Assembly: GCA_964017235.1 (NCBI GenBank)
Contig: OZ024935.1
Location: 9,238,001-9,302,000 of the forward strand
Origin: Sabellastarte sp. h YS-2021
Lineage: Eukaryota; Annelida; Polychaeta; Sabellida; Sabellidae
DNA: 64,000 nucleotides
Direction: 5' to 3'
The notes beneath the pieces are model-generated. The model was not told the DNA's origin. It searched no databases and saw only the letters and a program-made list of their open reading frames with translations. The position numbers were made by a program, and so were the translations under genes. Each line of letters begins with the position of its first letter. The first letter of the stretch is position 1. Below, in pieces: positions 35,579 to 47,941 of the stretch.

Positions 35579-38500
35579 TTATCTATTAATAAGAAAATTA
35601 TGTAATGCATATTTGTATTTCATTGTGTTGGGGAAGGGTGGCTTGAAATGATGGTATGAAGACCCGGTAATAGGCAATGCAGCTCCAAAACTCTGATGTT
35701 CCGCAACATCTTTTGGTTCTGGTACATTTGCAATAGCAGCAACATTGTCTGCTGATGGATGAACCCCATCTTTGTCCACTATAAACACCAAATAACCATC
35801 TTGTGCCTTCAGAAACTCACATTTGCCGATGTTTAACTGAAAACCATATTGAGTCAATCTATCAAGAACAGCTTTTCATTGATACAAATGCTCTGCATCA
35901 TTCTTCCCAGACACTATAAGATCATCCATTATATATCCAACACCTTGTAATCCAGCCAGCATCATGTGCTTTGTTTTGACATATGGCCGGCCCAAAGGGT
36001 ACTCCATCATGTAACTGAGTTTACCAACACAACCCCATGTATGTATTTATTACCATAGCCACTACTTTCATATGCCAACACTACTCATTAATATACCTGT
36101 GAGAGATAGCGCTTTGTAAACTTCTGCCAGCCTTTAAATTTTGATAATAAATCTTGCACCCTTGGAACTGAATACTGAGATACCACTAAATATGGATTAT
36201 AGCCACCATAAAAATACCACAGGTGCGAACCTTTCATTTGGTTTTAATACAATGATTTCCACAAATTTTCTTACTGGACTTGCTTAATGGTAAACCAATC
36301 CAGTCAAACTTTTGACATCCAGTTTAGCCCCAGCAGTGCAGAGCCATTTCCTTGAATCAGAACCAAACTCAATCTCTAAGAAACCTTTCCACCCACTACT
36401 TTTACCTCTTTTTACCTAACAGTACCCAGCTAATGTCCAGAGTAGGATTTCAGTAATTGATAACTTCATATGACTCTATTTCTGTCTGTAAACTTCCTCT
36501 GTAATAACACTGACTGCAATCCAATGTTTGAACCACCATGTCCAAACTTTTGCCTTCAATTTCTACTGATACCACTATGACTAGACTATTTGGTAAGTTG
36601 AAGTTGAAAATAGGCCACTCATCCTCCTTGTCTGGAATCTGGCTATCCTCCTGACTTTCTTCTAAATGTCTAATTCCCAAAGATTTCTTCCTAAACCTTC
36701 CAATGCTCTCTTGTTCACTACACTGCACTTGAGGCCTTTCTTGACTGACACCGTTTTTGAATAATATTCAATCTTTATTTATTACATTTCAAAGAAACTG
36801 ATGCTTTAGAATATTTAATCAAAGGAAAACAGTTAAAGGTGGCTTGATTGTTTCAAGTTTTTTGTTTTAAACCTTTGGTGTGTGTACAATTGGCTTTCAT
36901 ATGTCACAATTGCTGTTAGAGCACCCTATTTAGAACCAATAAGGCAATCTCCTCAAAAGTTTCTCTCTTTATTTTTCTGTCTCTTTTTATTTCAGCTCAA
37001 TTAAAAAAACATGATGGGATGTTAACACTGCAACAAGATATAAAGTTACAATTATTCTGTGGAATCCATGTCTGGAAGCGTTGATTAACTATAAAATATG
37101 AGAGTATTATGGATAGCCTTTAACATATGTGTCTCATTTTTGTTAAATTAATGAATAAAAATTTCCATCCCAGGGGCCGGTTTCACAAAGCCTCCTTAAG
37201 ATAAAGGTCACCTTAAATTCTAGAATTTCCTTGATTTTCTCCCTCCTTTAAAAAATCTCAGTTTCACAAAGCCTCCTTCCTTAAAGGAGACCTTGAAAAC
37301 TTCCTTGAATTTCAAGGAAACTAAGGACCTACCTTAGATTTAAGGAAGTGTCCTTCAAGGAATGTTTACTAACTTTAATGAACATTTTCAGGTGAATCCA
37401 ATTTCAAATAGCTAGAATTAAGTTAAAAATACTTACAAATGCACCCCACTATATTAGTTTTTTGTATGTTTCTAAGAGGTTAGAAGGTTCTCAACTGCAA
37501 AACTTATCTAAGTGTCAACAGTAAGTGGACAAGTTTTACAGTGTACATCAACATATTCTGAGAAATATATATCCACAAGATTAGAGTATGCATCAATAAC
37601 ATTTAGCAGCACATATCCAATTGTATATTTACATTGACTTTATGTGCATATCCCAATAATGAAAGTTTTAGTTTCACTTTTCAAATAATTTTATCCATTT
37701 GGTGCAACTATTTTATTACATCATAACCCAAAATAAATATAAATAAGATTTACAATTATATATCCCACAAAAAATAGCAAATGCACTGCATACTACACCA
37801 AACTGATATAAAATAATTATATTAAATACTTGAAGTTGTTTTTCCCCAGAAAAATGCTTTGTTTACTGACCTTGACATAACTATAAGCATCACAATTGAT
37901 ATGATTTGCTCAGTGAATGTTCAACTCCCATTTACTGATTTTTTCAAAGTGGCACATGTAGGGTCAAATCAACAGCTCTCTTGTGTTTACATTCCCTGGC
38001 ATAAACCAATCATATTAACCGAACTCAGTCAAGGACAGCATGTCAATGTTTATGTTTATAAATGTAATGCAGTTGTAGCTACATATTTGTAAAGTAGTTG
38101 TTAAAACAATATGGACATTGATCATTTTTCAATGCTTAGCATATATGTTCTATAAAAACATCATATATCTCTAAGATAGTTTATAAACAATGTGGATATA
38201 AGGAATATGTTTATACATACAAAACAGGCTTCATACAGTTTTCAAACAATGTGCAGAATTGTTTCTAATTACAGCAAAAAGACTTATAATCTGGCTCCTA
38301 AAATACTGTGGCAAATGTTGATACCTTCTTTTTTATTGGATATTTATTAGATGTCATAAAAAACATAATACATGAAATTCCGAAACCATATTTCAGTTCT
38401 TATAATTACTGCAGCACTGTAATTTTGTTTTCCTTTTGAAGTGTAAATTTGATTTGAAATGTCTTATTCTGAAATTGTATGATTTTAAGAAGTATTTACA

Positions 38501-39900
38501 TAAGAGTGATGGAAATGGATAGGTTAATGCACTCATTTTATAGCTGTCAGGACTCAGGAGATGAGTTAACCAGTTAATAGTGATAATTTTACCTGTGTGG
38601 GATATACTTATTTTATAGTTAATATGTACACTGCCTTCTGATTTATGTTTGATAAATTTGGTTATATGAAAAAATCAGTCTTGGACTTAAGATGATGACT
38701 TTTGTTCAAGCTGAAACCTGCTTTATGAATACCTATTTGTGAAAATTTGTGAAAAAATTTTATATATAAGACTGGGCTAAGAAAAGGCTAAGATTAGGCC
38801 CTTTTGTGAATCCAGCACCTAATTCTGACTCCATTTCAAACAATAAAGGTGTAAATATATCACATGACTGATCATGTGACATCAAACAACTCACAAAAGA
38901 AATAAAAATGCAAATAATGTATCTGAAAATTAAAATGTACCTAATGTACCAAGTTAAAAATAGTTAAAATGCTAAAATGTAATTTACTTTCTTAATATTT
39001 AAAATAAATTGTGTGAAGGTTATATAAGTAAAGGGAGGGGAATTTCCCAGCAGTGTGGTTATACAGAGAATAACCCTTCCTTTGTGTTAAGGAAAATCTT
39101 TGGTAAGGTGGAATAAAGGAGGCTTTGTGAAACAAGGTTTAAGGGAAGCCTTGCCAAATGTTAGAAATCCCCCTTCCTTTACTTAAAGGAAGGAAAAAAC
39201 AAAGGAGGCTTCGTGAAACCGGCCCCTGTAGTCATATCAAAGCTTATTTATGACATTTAAATTGTATAAAATCAAGCAAACATCTGATGAAATTTTCTTT
39301 TCCCATCCTAAACAGAGGCAAAAAACAACATAAGTTTGGTTGTAATAGAAAGTAATAGATATAATAGATGAAATTTCAATCTATTGCTATTACTATTACA
39401 TTTTAAAAATTTCAATCTCTTACTATTAATATTACATCGGTCTCAACTGAAATCTATTCTTTTCTATTACATCTATTACTTTGTTTACAAGTCTGTTGAA
39501 TATGACATGTTTTGTGACACCAACACACATTGCATCTTTAAAACCACTTTCAGCTGCTGGATACTTTCCTCTCCATCTACAGCATCAGTAATTCTCAACC
39601 CCCTTGACTGCACTCACCAACTGATGGTTTATTTCAACAGCCTGTTGAGCTGCCATCTCCATACCCAAAGCAGTTTTTCTGAGTCTGTTTGAGTCAAATC
39701 CACCATAGCTAACAGTTTCTTTTGAAACCTTTGTGATTTTAATTCACACACTACATGGTCACAAAAAGCTTGTTCCATAAATTCTCCAAAAGAGCATGTT
39801 TCTGTCAAGTTTTGTAAAGCAAAAGTCTATCACCCATTCCCCATCCCATTGATTACACTGTTAAAACTATAATCTACAGTTCTGAACCAAGTGGCAACTG
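35579..39900 (-). mobile_element. Ty3/gypsy retrotransposon, decayed copy split by a TIR element
   Basis: Fossil on the minus strand. Gag with a zinc-knuckle-like remnant lies near 39480-39900 (EMAAQQAVEINHQLV, then KHPAAESGFKDAMC-type residues). Protease-like sequence lies near 36450-36760 (VSVEIEGKSLDMVVQT). RT lies near 35579-36400 (a MDDLIVSGKNDAEHL active-site block, then LNIGKCEFLKAQ and VDKDGVHPSADNVAAI). The motifs match the gypsy group common in aquatic invertebrates. RNase H and integrase are absent and no LTR was found. Many breaks. The element at 37171-39228 separates the gag and pol parts and is thus younger. Confidence 0.7.
37171..39228. mobile_element. 2 kb non-autonomous TIR element inside the gypsy copy
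   Basis: Ends CAGGGGCCGGTTTCACAAAG at 37171 and the inverted equivalent finishing at 39228 (one mismatch in the first 26 bp). The GTTTCACAAAGCCTCCTT word recurs inverted or direct as a second subterminal copy about 80-110 bp inside each end, surrounded by AAGGAAGG/CCTTCCTT runs, so each end is itself repetitive. The interior (37380-39000) is AT-rich with no transposase; the longest frame, at 37859-38092, has no recognised motif. No target-site duplication of 3 or 8 bp was found, so the superfamily is undecided. Confidence 0.75.
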
Positions 39901-40920
39901 GTTTCAGGTGCAAGGTCATATAACCAATCCATGGAACATATACAATTAAGATTTACAGGTCAAGCAAAGATCATGTTACTAACGCTAGGGGCGAAAAACT
40001 GTACCCGTACAAGCAAGCATGAAATGTAATATAGTGAACCCTTGTCTACAGTCTCTGGGTCACCAATACTAATATTGCAAGCCAGTGAAACACACGTGAG
40101 TAAATTTTATTACATGTTAATACAAAAAAAAATATTTTAATATTTTTAAGACTAGAGAAAATTTTAAAAGCACCATAAATAAGCCCAATAGATGCAAATA
40201 TCACACACATAAATATAATACCCGAAGGTGCAAAAGAAAAAGTTACAACATAACATAATACCATAGTGGTTAAACTAACATGAGAGTAGTATCATAAGGT
40301 CATATACTTAGTGTTGTGTCGTGCGTGTCATGTCAAGTCAGTAAAGGTCAAAATCGGGTTGAAAGTGAGAAAGTTAAGAGGGGGACACCAGGGTCACCCT
40401 GGGCCTGCCTATCCCATGAAAACACCCTACCCTACATCAATCCAGCAGGAGAACTGGGAGAGGAGAGGTAGGGGAAACAGCTAGTGGGGGGAGGGTTAAA
40501 AATACGAACAGAGAGGTTACCCTGCTCAAAGAAACTCACTGTTTGTGATCAAAATACCACTGAGCTCCTGATCAAGAGAACCCAGATCAAAACGAAAAAT
40601 CAAGTCCAGAGAGGGTCACCTGGATCAGCCTGCGCCTACCTATCCCTAAAGTTCTGAAAACTATATCCTTAGTATTAAGGCTCTCACCTCCTTTGGGATG
40701 ACGTGATGCGGTCAAGATCACAGAAGGTACATAAAACATAGATTATGCCAACCAAGAGGGTACCAAGCTCACATATCAGTTATCTACATATTGGAGAGCC
40801 TCAATCGTGTGCTCACCAAGTCAATTTGGTATTGGGTGCCAAGTCAGAATTTGGCCTGCAATCCCTGTCACCGACACACCTTAGGTGACCTAAGGGAGGG
40901 TTTCATGTGTTAAACGGAAA
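39901..40920. other. Flank of gypsy and DIRS copies
   Basis: No gene. A GGGTCACC...CCTATCCC segment occurs twice (about 40392 and 40615). The minus-strand frame at 40046-40264 looks hydrophobic, but this follows from T-rich composition. Confidence 0.4.
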
Positions 40921-41639
40921 AAAATTACTCGCATATGACAAGCTATCTCTTCCAAAGTAGATGGCTGGTCAACTCACAAACATTTATGCAATTTCAGACC
41001 CTATTTTAGTGAGACAAACTGTGCTCCAGATGACCCTAGCTATGCAAGATGCAGCGTCACTTCCTTGGGCAGCAGTCAAGTCTGCATAGGCCTTCACTAT
41101 GCATGAGGTAGAGTAGGGTTCCTCGACAAGGGCAGATTAATCTCCAAAAATTGTGTGTGTCCAAAATAGCCCTTGCACAATCCCAGGCAAATATCACTTC
41201 CTCCAAAAATTGTGTGTGTCCAAAATAGCCCTTGCACAATCCCAGGCAAATGTCACTTCCTCTACCATAAAAAGCCCTGCAAGTAATATAATGAAGCTTC
41301 ATGCTCACACGAAGGCCATCATGGAGCTCACTCTCACATTGGTTCATATTATACGAAACAGTTTAGTCACCCAGAACACAAGTGTAATGTTAAGTAAAGG
41401 CACAGCAGTGAAGTACAGAATAACAGTTAAGGCAGGCCACTTGAACTCAGTTTAAAAGCGGACTCCTGTGGGCACAATGATAAATTATTTGATAAATTTG
41501 AACATTTGATGTCAGAAATGAATTTTTCACAAAGTACTTTACTGACAATAAGCTGGTGGCGTCAGGTTGTTGTAATGTTGCTATGAATAATTTAGTAGAA
41601 CATACTGTTATGTTGTAAAGTTGATTATGTCTATGTAAA

Positions 41640-41795
41640 TATGTTACATGTATTTAAATATGCGTATTTACTGATTTGGTCAGTAAATATGCGTATTTAC
41701 TGATTTGGTCAGTAAATATGCGCATTTCCTGAAAATTTCAGTAAATACTCGTATTTAGTGACTTTTTTTGTCCAGTAAATATGCATGTTTACTAA
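41640..41795 (+). repeat. Minisatellite of palindromic GTAAATATGCGTATTTAC units
   Basis: About four to five units of roughly 29 bp: GTAAATATGCGTATTTAC (nearly palindromic) plus a TGATTTGGTCA-type spacer, decaying to the right. It lies within the non-coding stretch between gag and RT remnants of DIRS copy 5. Confidence 0.8.
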
Positions 41796-43254
41796 AATCA
41801 TCATGAAGACTCGTCTTAGTTGGGTATTATCTGCTACTTCTTCATATTAAGAGTTAATTCAAACTTTAAATGGCTTTGTCTTATTCAATGTTTGATACTT
41901 GATACAATCCAGCACTGAGATAAACATTTAACATCACTTTATAATTTCAAAAGCATTTGCATGTGATATGCGATAAAAGCTTGTAATATTTTTTCATTTA
42001 AAATAAATTGTAATGTAAATAGACAAGTTTATAAATTTAAATCTCGAAATGTTTATCAAATTATGATGTTTTATGTAGAGGGAACACCAAGCAAGGTAAT
42101 AAGATTAAGATATATTTCTTATTCAAGAACTGAGTTTCTCTGTAGTTTTAACAATGTATTTAACAATATGTTTCTTTTCCAAAGGTAACCAATAAAATTT
42201 AGATCTATAATTAGGGTTAAATTAAACTTCCCTTTAATGTTGTACCTTCAATAGAAGAAGCCACACCATAACCACAGATGCCTTAAAAGAGATTAAGTCC
42301 CTCTGAAAGACTATGATGAAATCCAATTAAGGGCTAGCTAACCTTCGATTGTTTCTAACAACAATTCTTTGATCAAGTAGCCAGTACCAACATTAAAGTC
42401 ATAAATCTAACAGAAAATGGCAAGATATTAAGGCTGATTGAAATAAAATAGAGAAACCACTTACTAATAATCTCTGTTTAACAGTAGATTCTCCGAGAAA
42501 ACATGCAGACTTGTTTGGGTGTAAATCATGTTGCCTTAAATGATAAGGTAAAATTTTTGCTAAATTAAAGTACAGTTTAAATATGTTAAAAAATTTAGAA
42601 ATTTAAATTTATTTCTTAAACCTTTATTTATTTCCAATAAAAATGCATTTTATGTATCACTCACATGAAAATAGTGAAAAGTTAAATGATCTTTAATTAT
42701 TTGTAGGGATAACCTTTGCTAATGGGTTATCCTTAAATGACCAGGTAGATAGGGAGTCCTTTGATGGATTAAAATTTTGCCTCATATTCCCATCCATAGA
42801 AGACATTGTGACAGAGATAAACAAACATGTTGACAACGTCACCATTGTCAAAATCAATGTGGCAAGAGCCTTCAGAAGTTTTTGCCTGAGCCAGCTGACA
42901 AACTGAAGGTAGGCATAAAAGGGAGAAATTATGTTTTCATTGACATAGTGGCTGCATTTGGTTGTGTCCTTAGAAGCGTGACATTCCATGGCATCACCAA
43001 TGCCATCACTTTCATAATTGCCAAGGCTGGGCCAAAAATGTTTGCCTATATCGATAAATACATCTCGATTTCCCCAAACACTGTTGCTGACCTGCACTTT
43101 TGACGTCTGACATCACTATTGTCAGAGTTAGGATTGCCTAGTAACAATGATAAGCATACCTTACCTAGAAGCAATTTGACCGGTCTGAGCATAAGAATTG
43201 ACCTTGACACTAACACAATGAACACTTATCCTGTGAAACTTAAAAGCATTTATA

Positions 43255-43524
43255 GGGGCCACGGTGGAAGAGTGTTAACACTCCTACCTCCCACCTCTGA
43301 GGCCGGGGTTCAGTTCCCGGCACAGCCTCAAGTGGGAAAGGTGGTAGGTTCTTGCCGTTGGTTGGCAGTTTACAGTACAGAACCCTGAAGAAATATATGT
43401 ACTGGTTTCTTCTGCTCTTCACCCGTCAAATAAGGGACTGCACATGTACTGGTTCACCCGTGATACTCGTGATATGACCTTACAGTGTTGAAAGCGACGT
43501 AAAACCCCAAATAAATAAATAAAT
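43255..43524 (+). repeat. tRNA-Gly(CCC)-derived SINE in DIRS copy 5
   Basis: Full-length: GGGGCCACGGTGGAAGAGTG head, slightly altered box B (GGTTCAGTTCCC), complete body with a small internal length change near 43420-43450, and tail AACCCCAAATAAATAAATAA. A perfect 15-bp target-site duplication, TTAAAAGCATTTATA, lies at 43240-43254 and 43525-43539. Confidence 0.93.
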
Positions 43525-44700
43525 TAAAAGCATTTATACGGATTGCCAGGCTGCTAATAAGAAGAGTAATTTGATCAAGACAGCTTTTTAATCACTTTTG
43601 GGCAAGCTTCTAAATACTTATATATTTGTATGCCCAGCTTGCACCTTCACAAATTAAATGCTGGCACTTTTTAGACCCAAACCAGGAGCAAAGAAAATAC
43701 TTTTGACCCCAGATTTCCACAAAAGACCTCAGCTGGTTTCTAGTATCCCTCCCATCTTTTAATGGCATGACATACATTCAAAAGACAGATATTCCAAATA
43801 GACAGACAATCTCAGACAATGCTTCTTTGACTGACCTGGATGCATCTGAAGCCGTGAAGCTTATTCTACCCCATCTTCAATTTTTATAGTTTCGAGCTAA
43901 AACCTGTTCACCTTGAAATGCTTCAATTGGTCATTGCTCCAAGGTTGTGGGCCTCAAAGTGGGCTTACTCCGCATTAAAATTTTACTGTCATAATCTTGC
44001 CGTTGTTCAAGTGCTTAGCACTGGTGAAACCTGGCTGTAAGAAATATTTGGCTCATTATAGCCACCTATGACATAACACCTGACATTGATCACATAAAAG
44101 GATCCCACAATAAGGTGGCAGTATTACGGATAGTTGTACTTGACACAAAACACCTATTCAATTCTTTAGTTTGAATTGTAGCATACAATTTTAAGTGCTT
44201 CCACTGCATCAAGTTGTAAAACTTTCCTTTTAACAGCATGGATCAGAATCCACCAAGCTTACAGACCTCCCAGTGAGTTAGCTCCCTCCTTAAGGCATAC
44301 TTTTTTGGCATTTTTAATATTCATGGATTTGTCTATTATGATTTTGGTATACAATATTCTTACTTTTGTCCCTATTAGACTCAAGACCCTTCCCCCAAGG
44401 CCCCATTATTTGCCAATAATTAATACCCACATAACCAGGTTATTGATATCCGTATTAGAGATACACTCAAGAAAATCCTAATCCATAGAAATATACCTCT
44501 CAGAGGCCATGGATTCTATACTTTTATACACTCTGGGGCCACCCTAGCATTTGATAATAATGTTCAGATCCAGGATATCATGGCACATGTCCTTTGGAAA
44601 AAATCCTCAGTTTCGACATACTTAGAAAACACTCCACAAACCTCCTCCATAATACCTTCCACATCCGCCAATCTCATCCCTTTTAGCTGGGCTTGAGGCC

Positions 44701-46081
44701 TTTTAAAATCTTACAAGTAATATTTTAAAACCTTACCATTCTAGTCTACTGACAAGTAAATCAAATCGCCCAAACATAATTATTTCCATTTATACCACTT
44801 CACCTTTTCATAACCTTGACCTCTAGGTTTGACCTTGATCACTCTCTTAATATGAGATGTAATATGTATTGCATGATTAATTATTATTTCTGAAAACATT
44901 GCCCAGAAATTTCTACAAGCTATTTTTATTTATGGACTTATAATTCCTGTGTGTGTTTTGTTTTTTAGGGATCATTTCTGACCTGAAAGTAAATATGACA
45001 AAACTGGAACAAGGTAACGTTACGCTTAAAATTTTCATTCATACAAAGACTTTCATTTATACACAGAATTAATTATTTTAATATATGTTTTTTTCTTCTT
45101 CGTAAGATACTGAGAACCTGTTCATGTTAAATTGCAACAAAGTTAGCATGCTTTATTTCCTAAGTTTATGGTCAAATTGATCACTCAATAGTTATTCCAC
45201 AAAAATTCCAAGAAAACATTTATACTTTTGGAAATCTCCATTTGGATATTTTTATTATACGATTTTAGATCTGGTATGTAATAATAAATTATAATAACAA
45301 CAAGATATTACCATCTTCTTTTCAATTTTTCTTTTCAATTTCTTCAACTGATAGAAAACCACCTTCACAAGACTACTTATCTATACAGATTAGTCTCACG
45401 TATCACAATTTAAAGGTCATTAATACACTTTTATTTGCTTTTTAATTTATAACGGATATTGCTGTAGGACCAATATGCCCAAGGGCAATATCAATTGACC
45501 AAGAGCTTTATCAATATAATATTGCCCAGAAAGAAACGGTTTGACCCTGGCTATATCTTTGAAAGTGTAAGGTGCAGGAAGTAGTGAATGCTATGTATAG
45601 TGTTTGGAGGGAATAGGTGTGCAACATCATAGTATTTACTTTCCGTGGCCTTTGACCTTGGTGTTTTAATATAAAAATGTTATACATGTAACTAACTACA
45701 GATTACAGATATAACTGTAGCATGAAATCTAAACTCTACTTATACAGTTCTTGAAATTAGTAGGAAAGCTTATTATATGATGTTACAGGTGTCAAAGCGG
45801 AATACCTGCAAGTAAAATATAATGACAATGTTACTCTTAAAGTCAATAGAAATTCTTGGATTTTACTGAAATTATTCTCGGTCACGCATGTTGTCCTGTA
45901 TGGTTATTAGTATTGATACGTGGAGAATTCCATCAGATGTACCATCTGTATTATTAAAGAATCCTGAATGTATTAGTGTCCATAATTTAAAAATATGAAA
46001 TGTTACCAAAAAATCTATATCACAAAAGAGTGTGAAACAGACACTTAATGTACTGATTAAAATATGGAAATACATCATATT
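44701..46081. other. AT-rich sequence without recognised gene
   Basis: The first 300 bp may be the 3' end of DIRS copy 5 (ACCTTGACC...TTTGACCTTGATCAC words). The rest shows no gene; the minus-strand frame 45872-46078 has no supportable motif. Confidence 0.4.
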
Positions 46082-46745
46082 TCATGCATGCATATAGATC
46101 TTGGAGTCAGACCAGGAGCCAACGGTCCCATATCCACCCAGAGAAAGCGGCATTCTCCATCTACAAGGGCTATCAATACTGTGGATAGAATTCCCTTGTG
46201 GTTGAAGGATTTCCCCTTTTGTGGTAACGTTTGGTAGGGCACATTCCATCTGCTGTGGAAAACAATTACTATATTTTACCAGCACTCTACTGTGTTGAAA
46301 ACGCTGAGCCACTCATGACCATCAATAATCACCTGTGGGACTTTCTAAATCATCTCCATCACACTGGAGCGATCCCCCTTAAGTCAAATGTCAGACTGCT
46401 AGTTGAGTCCTCAGTGGCCAGGAATAATAAGACTATTGCCAGCGCCAGTCCAACATCCAGGGGTGCTAGGTACCAGGTTTTGATCTTCCGAAGTTGACCC
46501 TCCAAAATGTCCTCACTGTCATACAAAAGTCCAGGTTCCATGCAGATATAGTTTCTGAATCCCTGTATATCGTTCACATCCAGGTCAAGCAGCAGGGCTG
46601 TGTAGTGCCAGTGTATTTCTCTCTCTTGAATCCAGGTCATCTCAAACATCTCTGGAACTCTAGAGTCCCTTGCGGATTGAACTATCTCTGGTCCTGTACC
46701 TATGCCTTCTTTCACAGTTAAACTCTGCCTTGACCTGTGCCTCAA
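46082..46745 (-). pseudogene. PIF/Harbinger transposase remnant, N-terminal half
   Basis: Minus-strand remnant. The N-terminal part (46359-46745) reads WIQEREIHWHYTALLLDLD, NDIQGFRNYICMEP, KTWYLAPLDVGLALAIVLLF and LATEDSTSSLTFDLR. This is the helical region before the DDE domain of HARBI1-like transposases (typical pattern TWYRAPLDPGLKLAITLRFLATGDSY). The second part (46082-46312) reaches GTVGSWSDSKIY, which holds the second catalytic Asp (family pattern GSxSDAQIF). The first Asp motif is eroded, and the C-terminal Glu part is not seen. At least one frameshift separates the two parts. Isolated, with no terminal repeats seen. Confidence 0.8.
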
Positions 46746-47695
46746 AAGATATCAGATGTCTGGATGCACCCCAACCTGCCCTTAAGCGTGTCATCAGAAA
46801 GTTGGAATAAAAGGAGGGGATTAACTGTGTGATAAGATTAACCACCTGTTGTCCACAGGCTGGGATACTGGGTATTTGATGCAACACCTTGAGTGACCTC
46901 AAGTGACCCGACTGGCAGTAGCTTTTCATGTAAATCTGGCATTTCCTCTTGTTCAGTGGTCCGTGGATCACAGGTGTTCACAGGAGTAAATTCTGGACAA
47001 CATTTGTTGGGCGGTCAGGACACAAATATAAGGAAGTGGAATGGAACATATAAAAATTTTCAAACCAGTGCTTTCTGTATGTTACTTTTTGATGTAATAA
47101 AACAAGTATTTCCATCTCAATTATTATCAACAAAATTTTGCAGAGTACACACAAAATACATGTAATTACATAGCGACCGATAAATTCTCCAAAAAATAAC
47201 AATAGTCAATATTCTATTTTATTTTATCAAGCCTTTACTGTGAATTTCAATTTTATCACCTGAATCGTATTACTGTTTGTAGTTGTTTGTTATTGAAAGG
47301 TTAAATTTATTGCACTGCATTATAGTTGTATTGTCCAACACAGGAGAATAAAGCAGAAGTGTCTGAAAGTCACAGCAAATATTCATCGTGGAAAGAATTT
47401 TTAAGAAGGCCTTATACTGTTGTAAATTCTGGTATAATTGTAAAATTAATCTTTATTACCATTGCACCGGCAGATTGCACTTGATGCTCATAAAAATATT
47501 TCAGGTGTAAAAAGGGTTAAGTAGTAGTTTAAATTATTTTTCTGCAAAAAAGTTTGAGTTCAGTCATCAACAGGGTATTTGATGATCTGGTGGTGATCTG
47601 GATCACTCTCAAATATAAATGGGATCTAAATTGTGATTCTAAATCTAGATAAGAATCACATACCAGTACTCTGGATCACATCTTAAGAGAATATA
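46746..47695. other. Upstream of Harbinger remnant
   Basis: No supported gene. It may include untranslated transposon sequence; the frame at 46660-46971 lacks motifs. Confidence 0.35.
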
Positions 47696-47941
47696 TTTAG
47701 TTTTATTTATTTATTTGGGGTTTTATATCGCTTTCAACACGTTGTATAGGTCATATCATGACGGGTAGTTTTATGGACAGAGGAAACCAGTGCACACAGT
47801 CGGTTAAGGTTTTCTGTACTGTAAACTGTTGACAAACGGCAAGCCACTACCAGCTTTCCCACTTGAGGCAAGGCTGAGATTCAAACTCAGATCTCAGAGG
47901 TGGGAGGTGAGTGTTACCACTCTACTACCATGGGCCCTTTC
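47696..47941 (-). repeat. tRNA-Gly-type SINE
   Basis: Near full-length: TTTATTTATTTATTTGGGGT tail complement, TTTATATCGCTTTCAACAC core, GAGGTGGGAGGTGAGTG head complement. The short target-site duplication AGAGAATATA lies at 47686-47695 and 47942-47951. Moderately diverged. Confidence 0.85.

Larger units (their letters stand above)
40921..44700 (+). mobile_element. DIRS-like retrotransposon, copy 5
   Basis: Fossil copy. Gag block at 40960-41110 (AGQLTNIYAISD, then SLPWAAVKSA), zinc-cluster remnant at 41280-41400 (YNEASCSHEGHHGAHSH, then HPEHKC), RT at 42700-43100 (LSLNDQVDRESFDGL, then VKINVARAF), RNase H remnants at 43850-44160, and a recombinase C-terminus at 44480-44640 (HGFYTFIHSGATLAFDNN, then IMAHVLW). 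The order gag-RT-RH-YR is preserved and no methyltransferase was seen. Many breaks, so this is one of the oldest copies here. It carries a young SINE at 43255-43524. Confidence 0.7.

Noticed and set aside
37859-38092. Transposase or captured gene inside the 2 kb TIR element
   Set aside because: 77 codons, no motif, composition like the flanking non-coding DNA.
40046-40264. Small membrane protein (hydrophobic 72-codon frame)
   Set aside because: Hydrophobicity follows from T-rich composition; no start context, no conserved motif, and the region lies between two transposons.
41640-41795. CRISPR-like array
   Set aside because: Spacers are themselves repeated and the sequence is animal nuclear DNA; it is a minisatellite.
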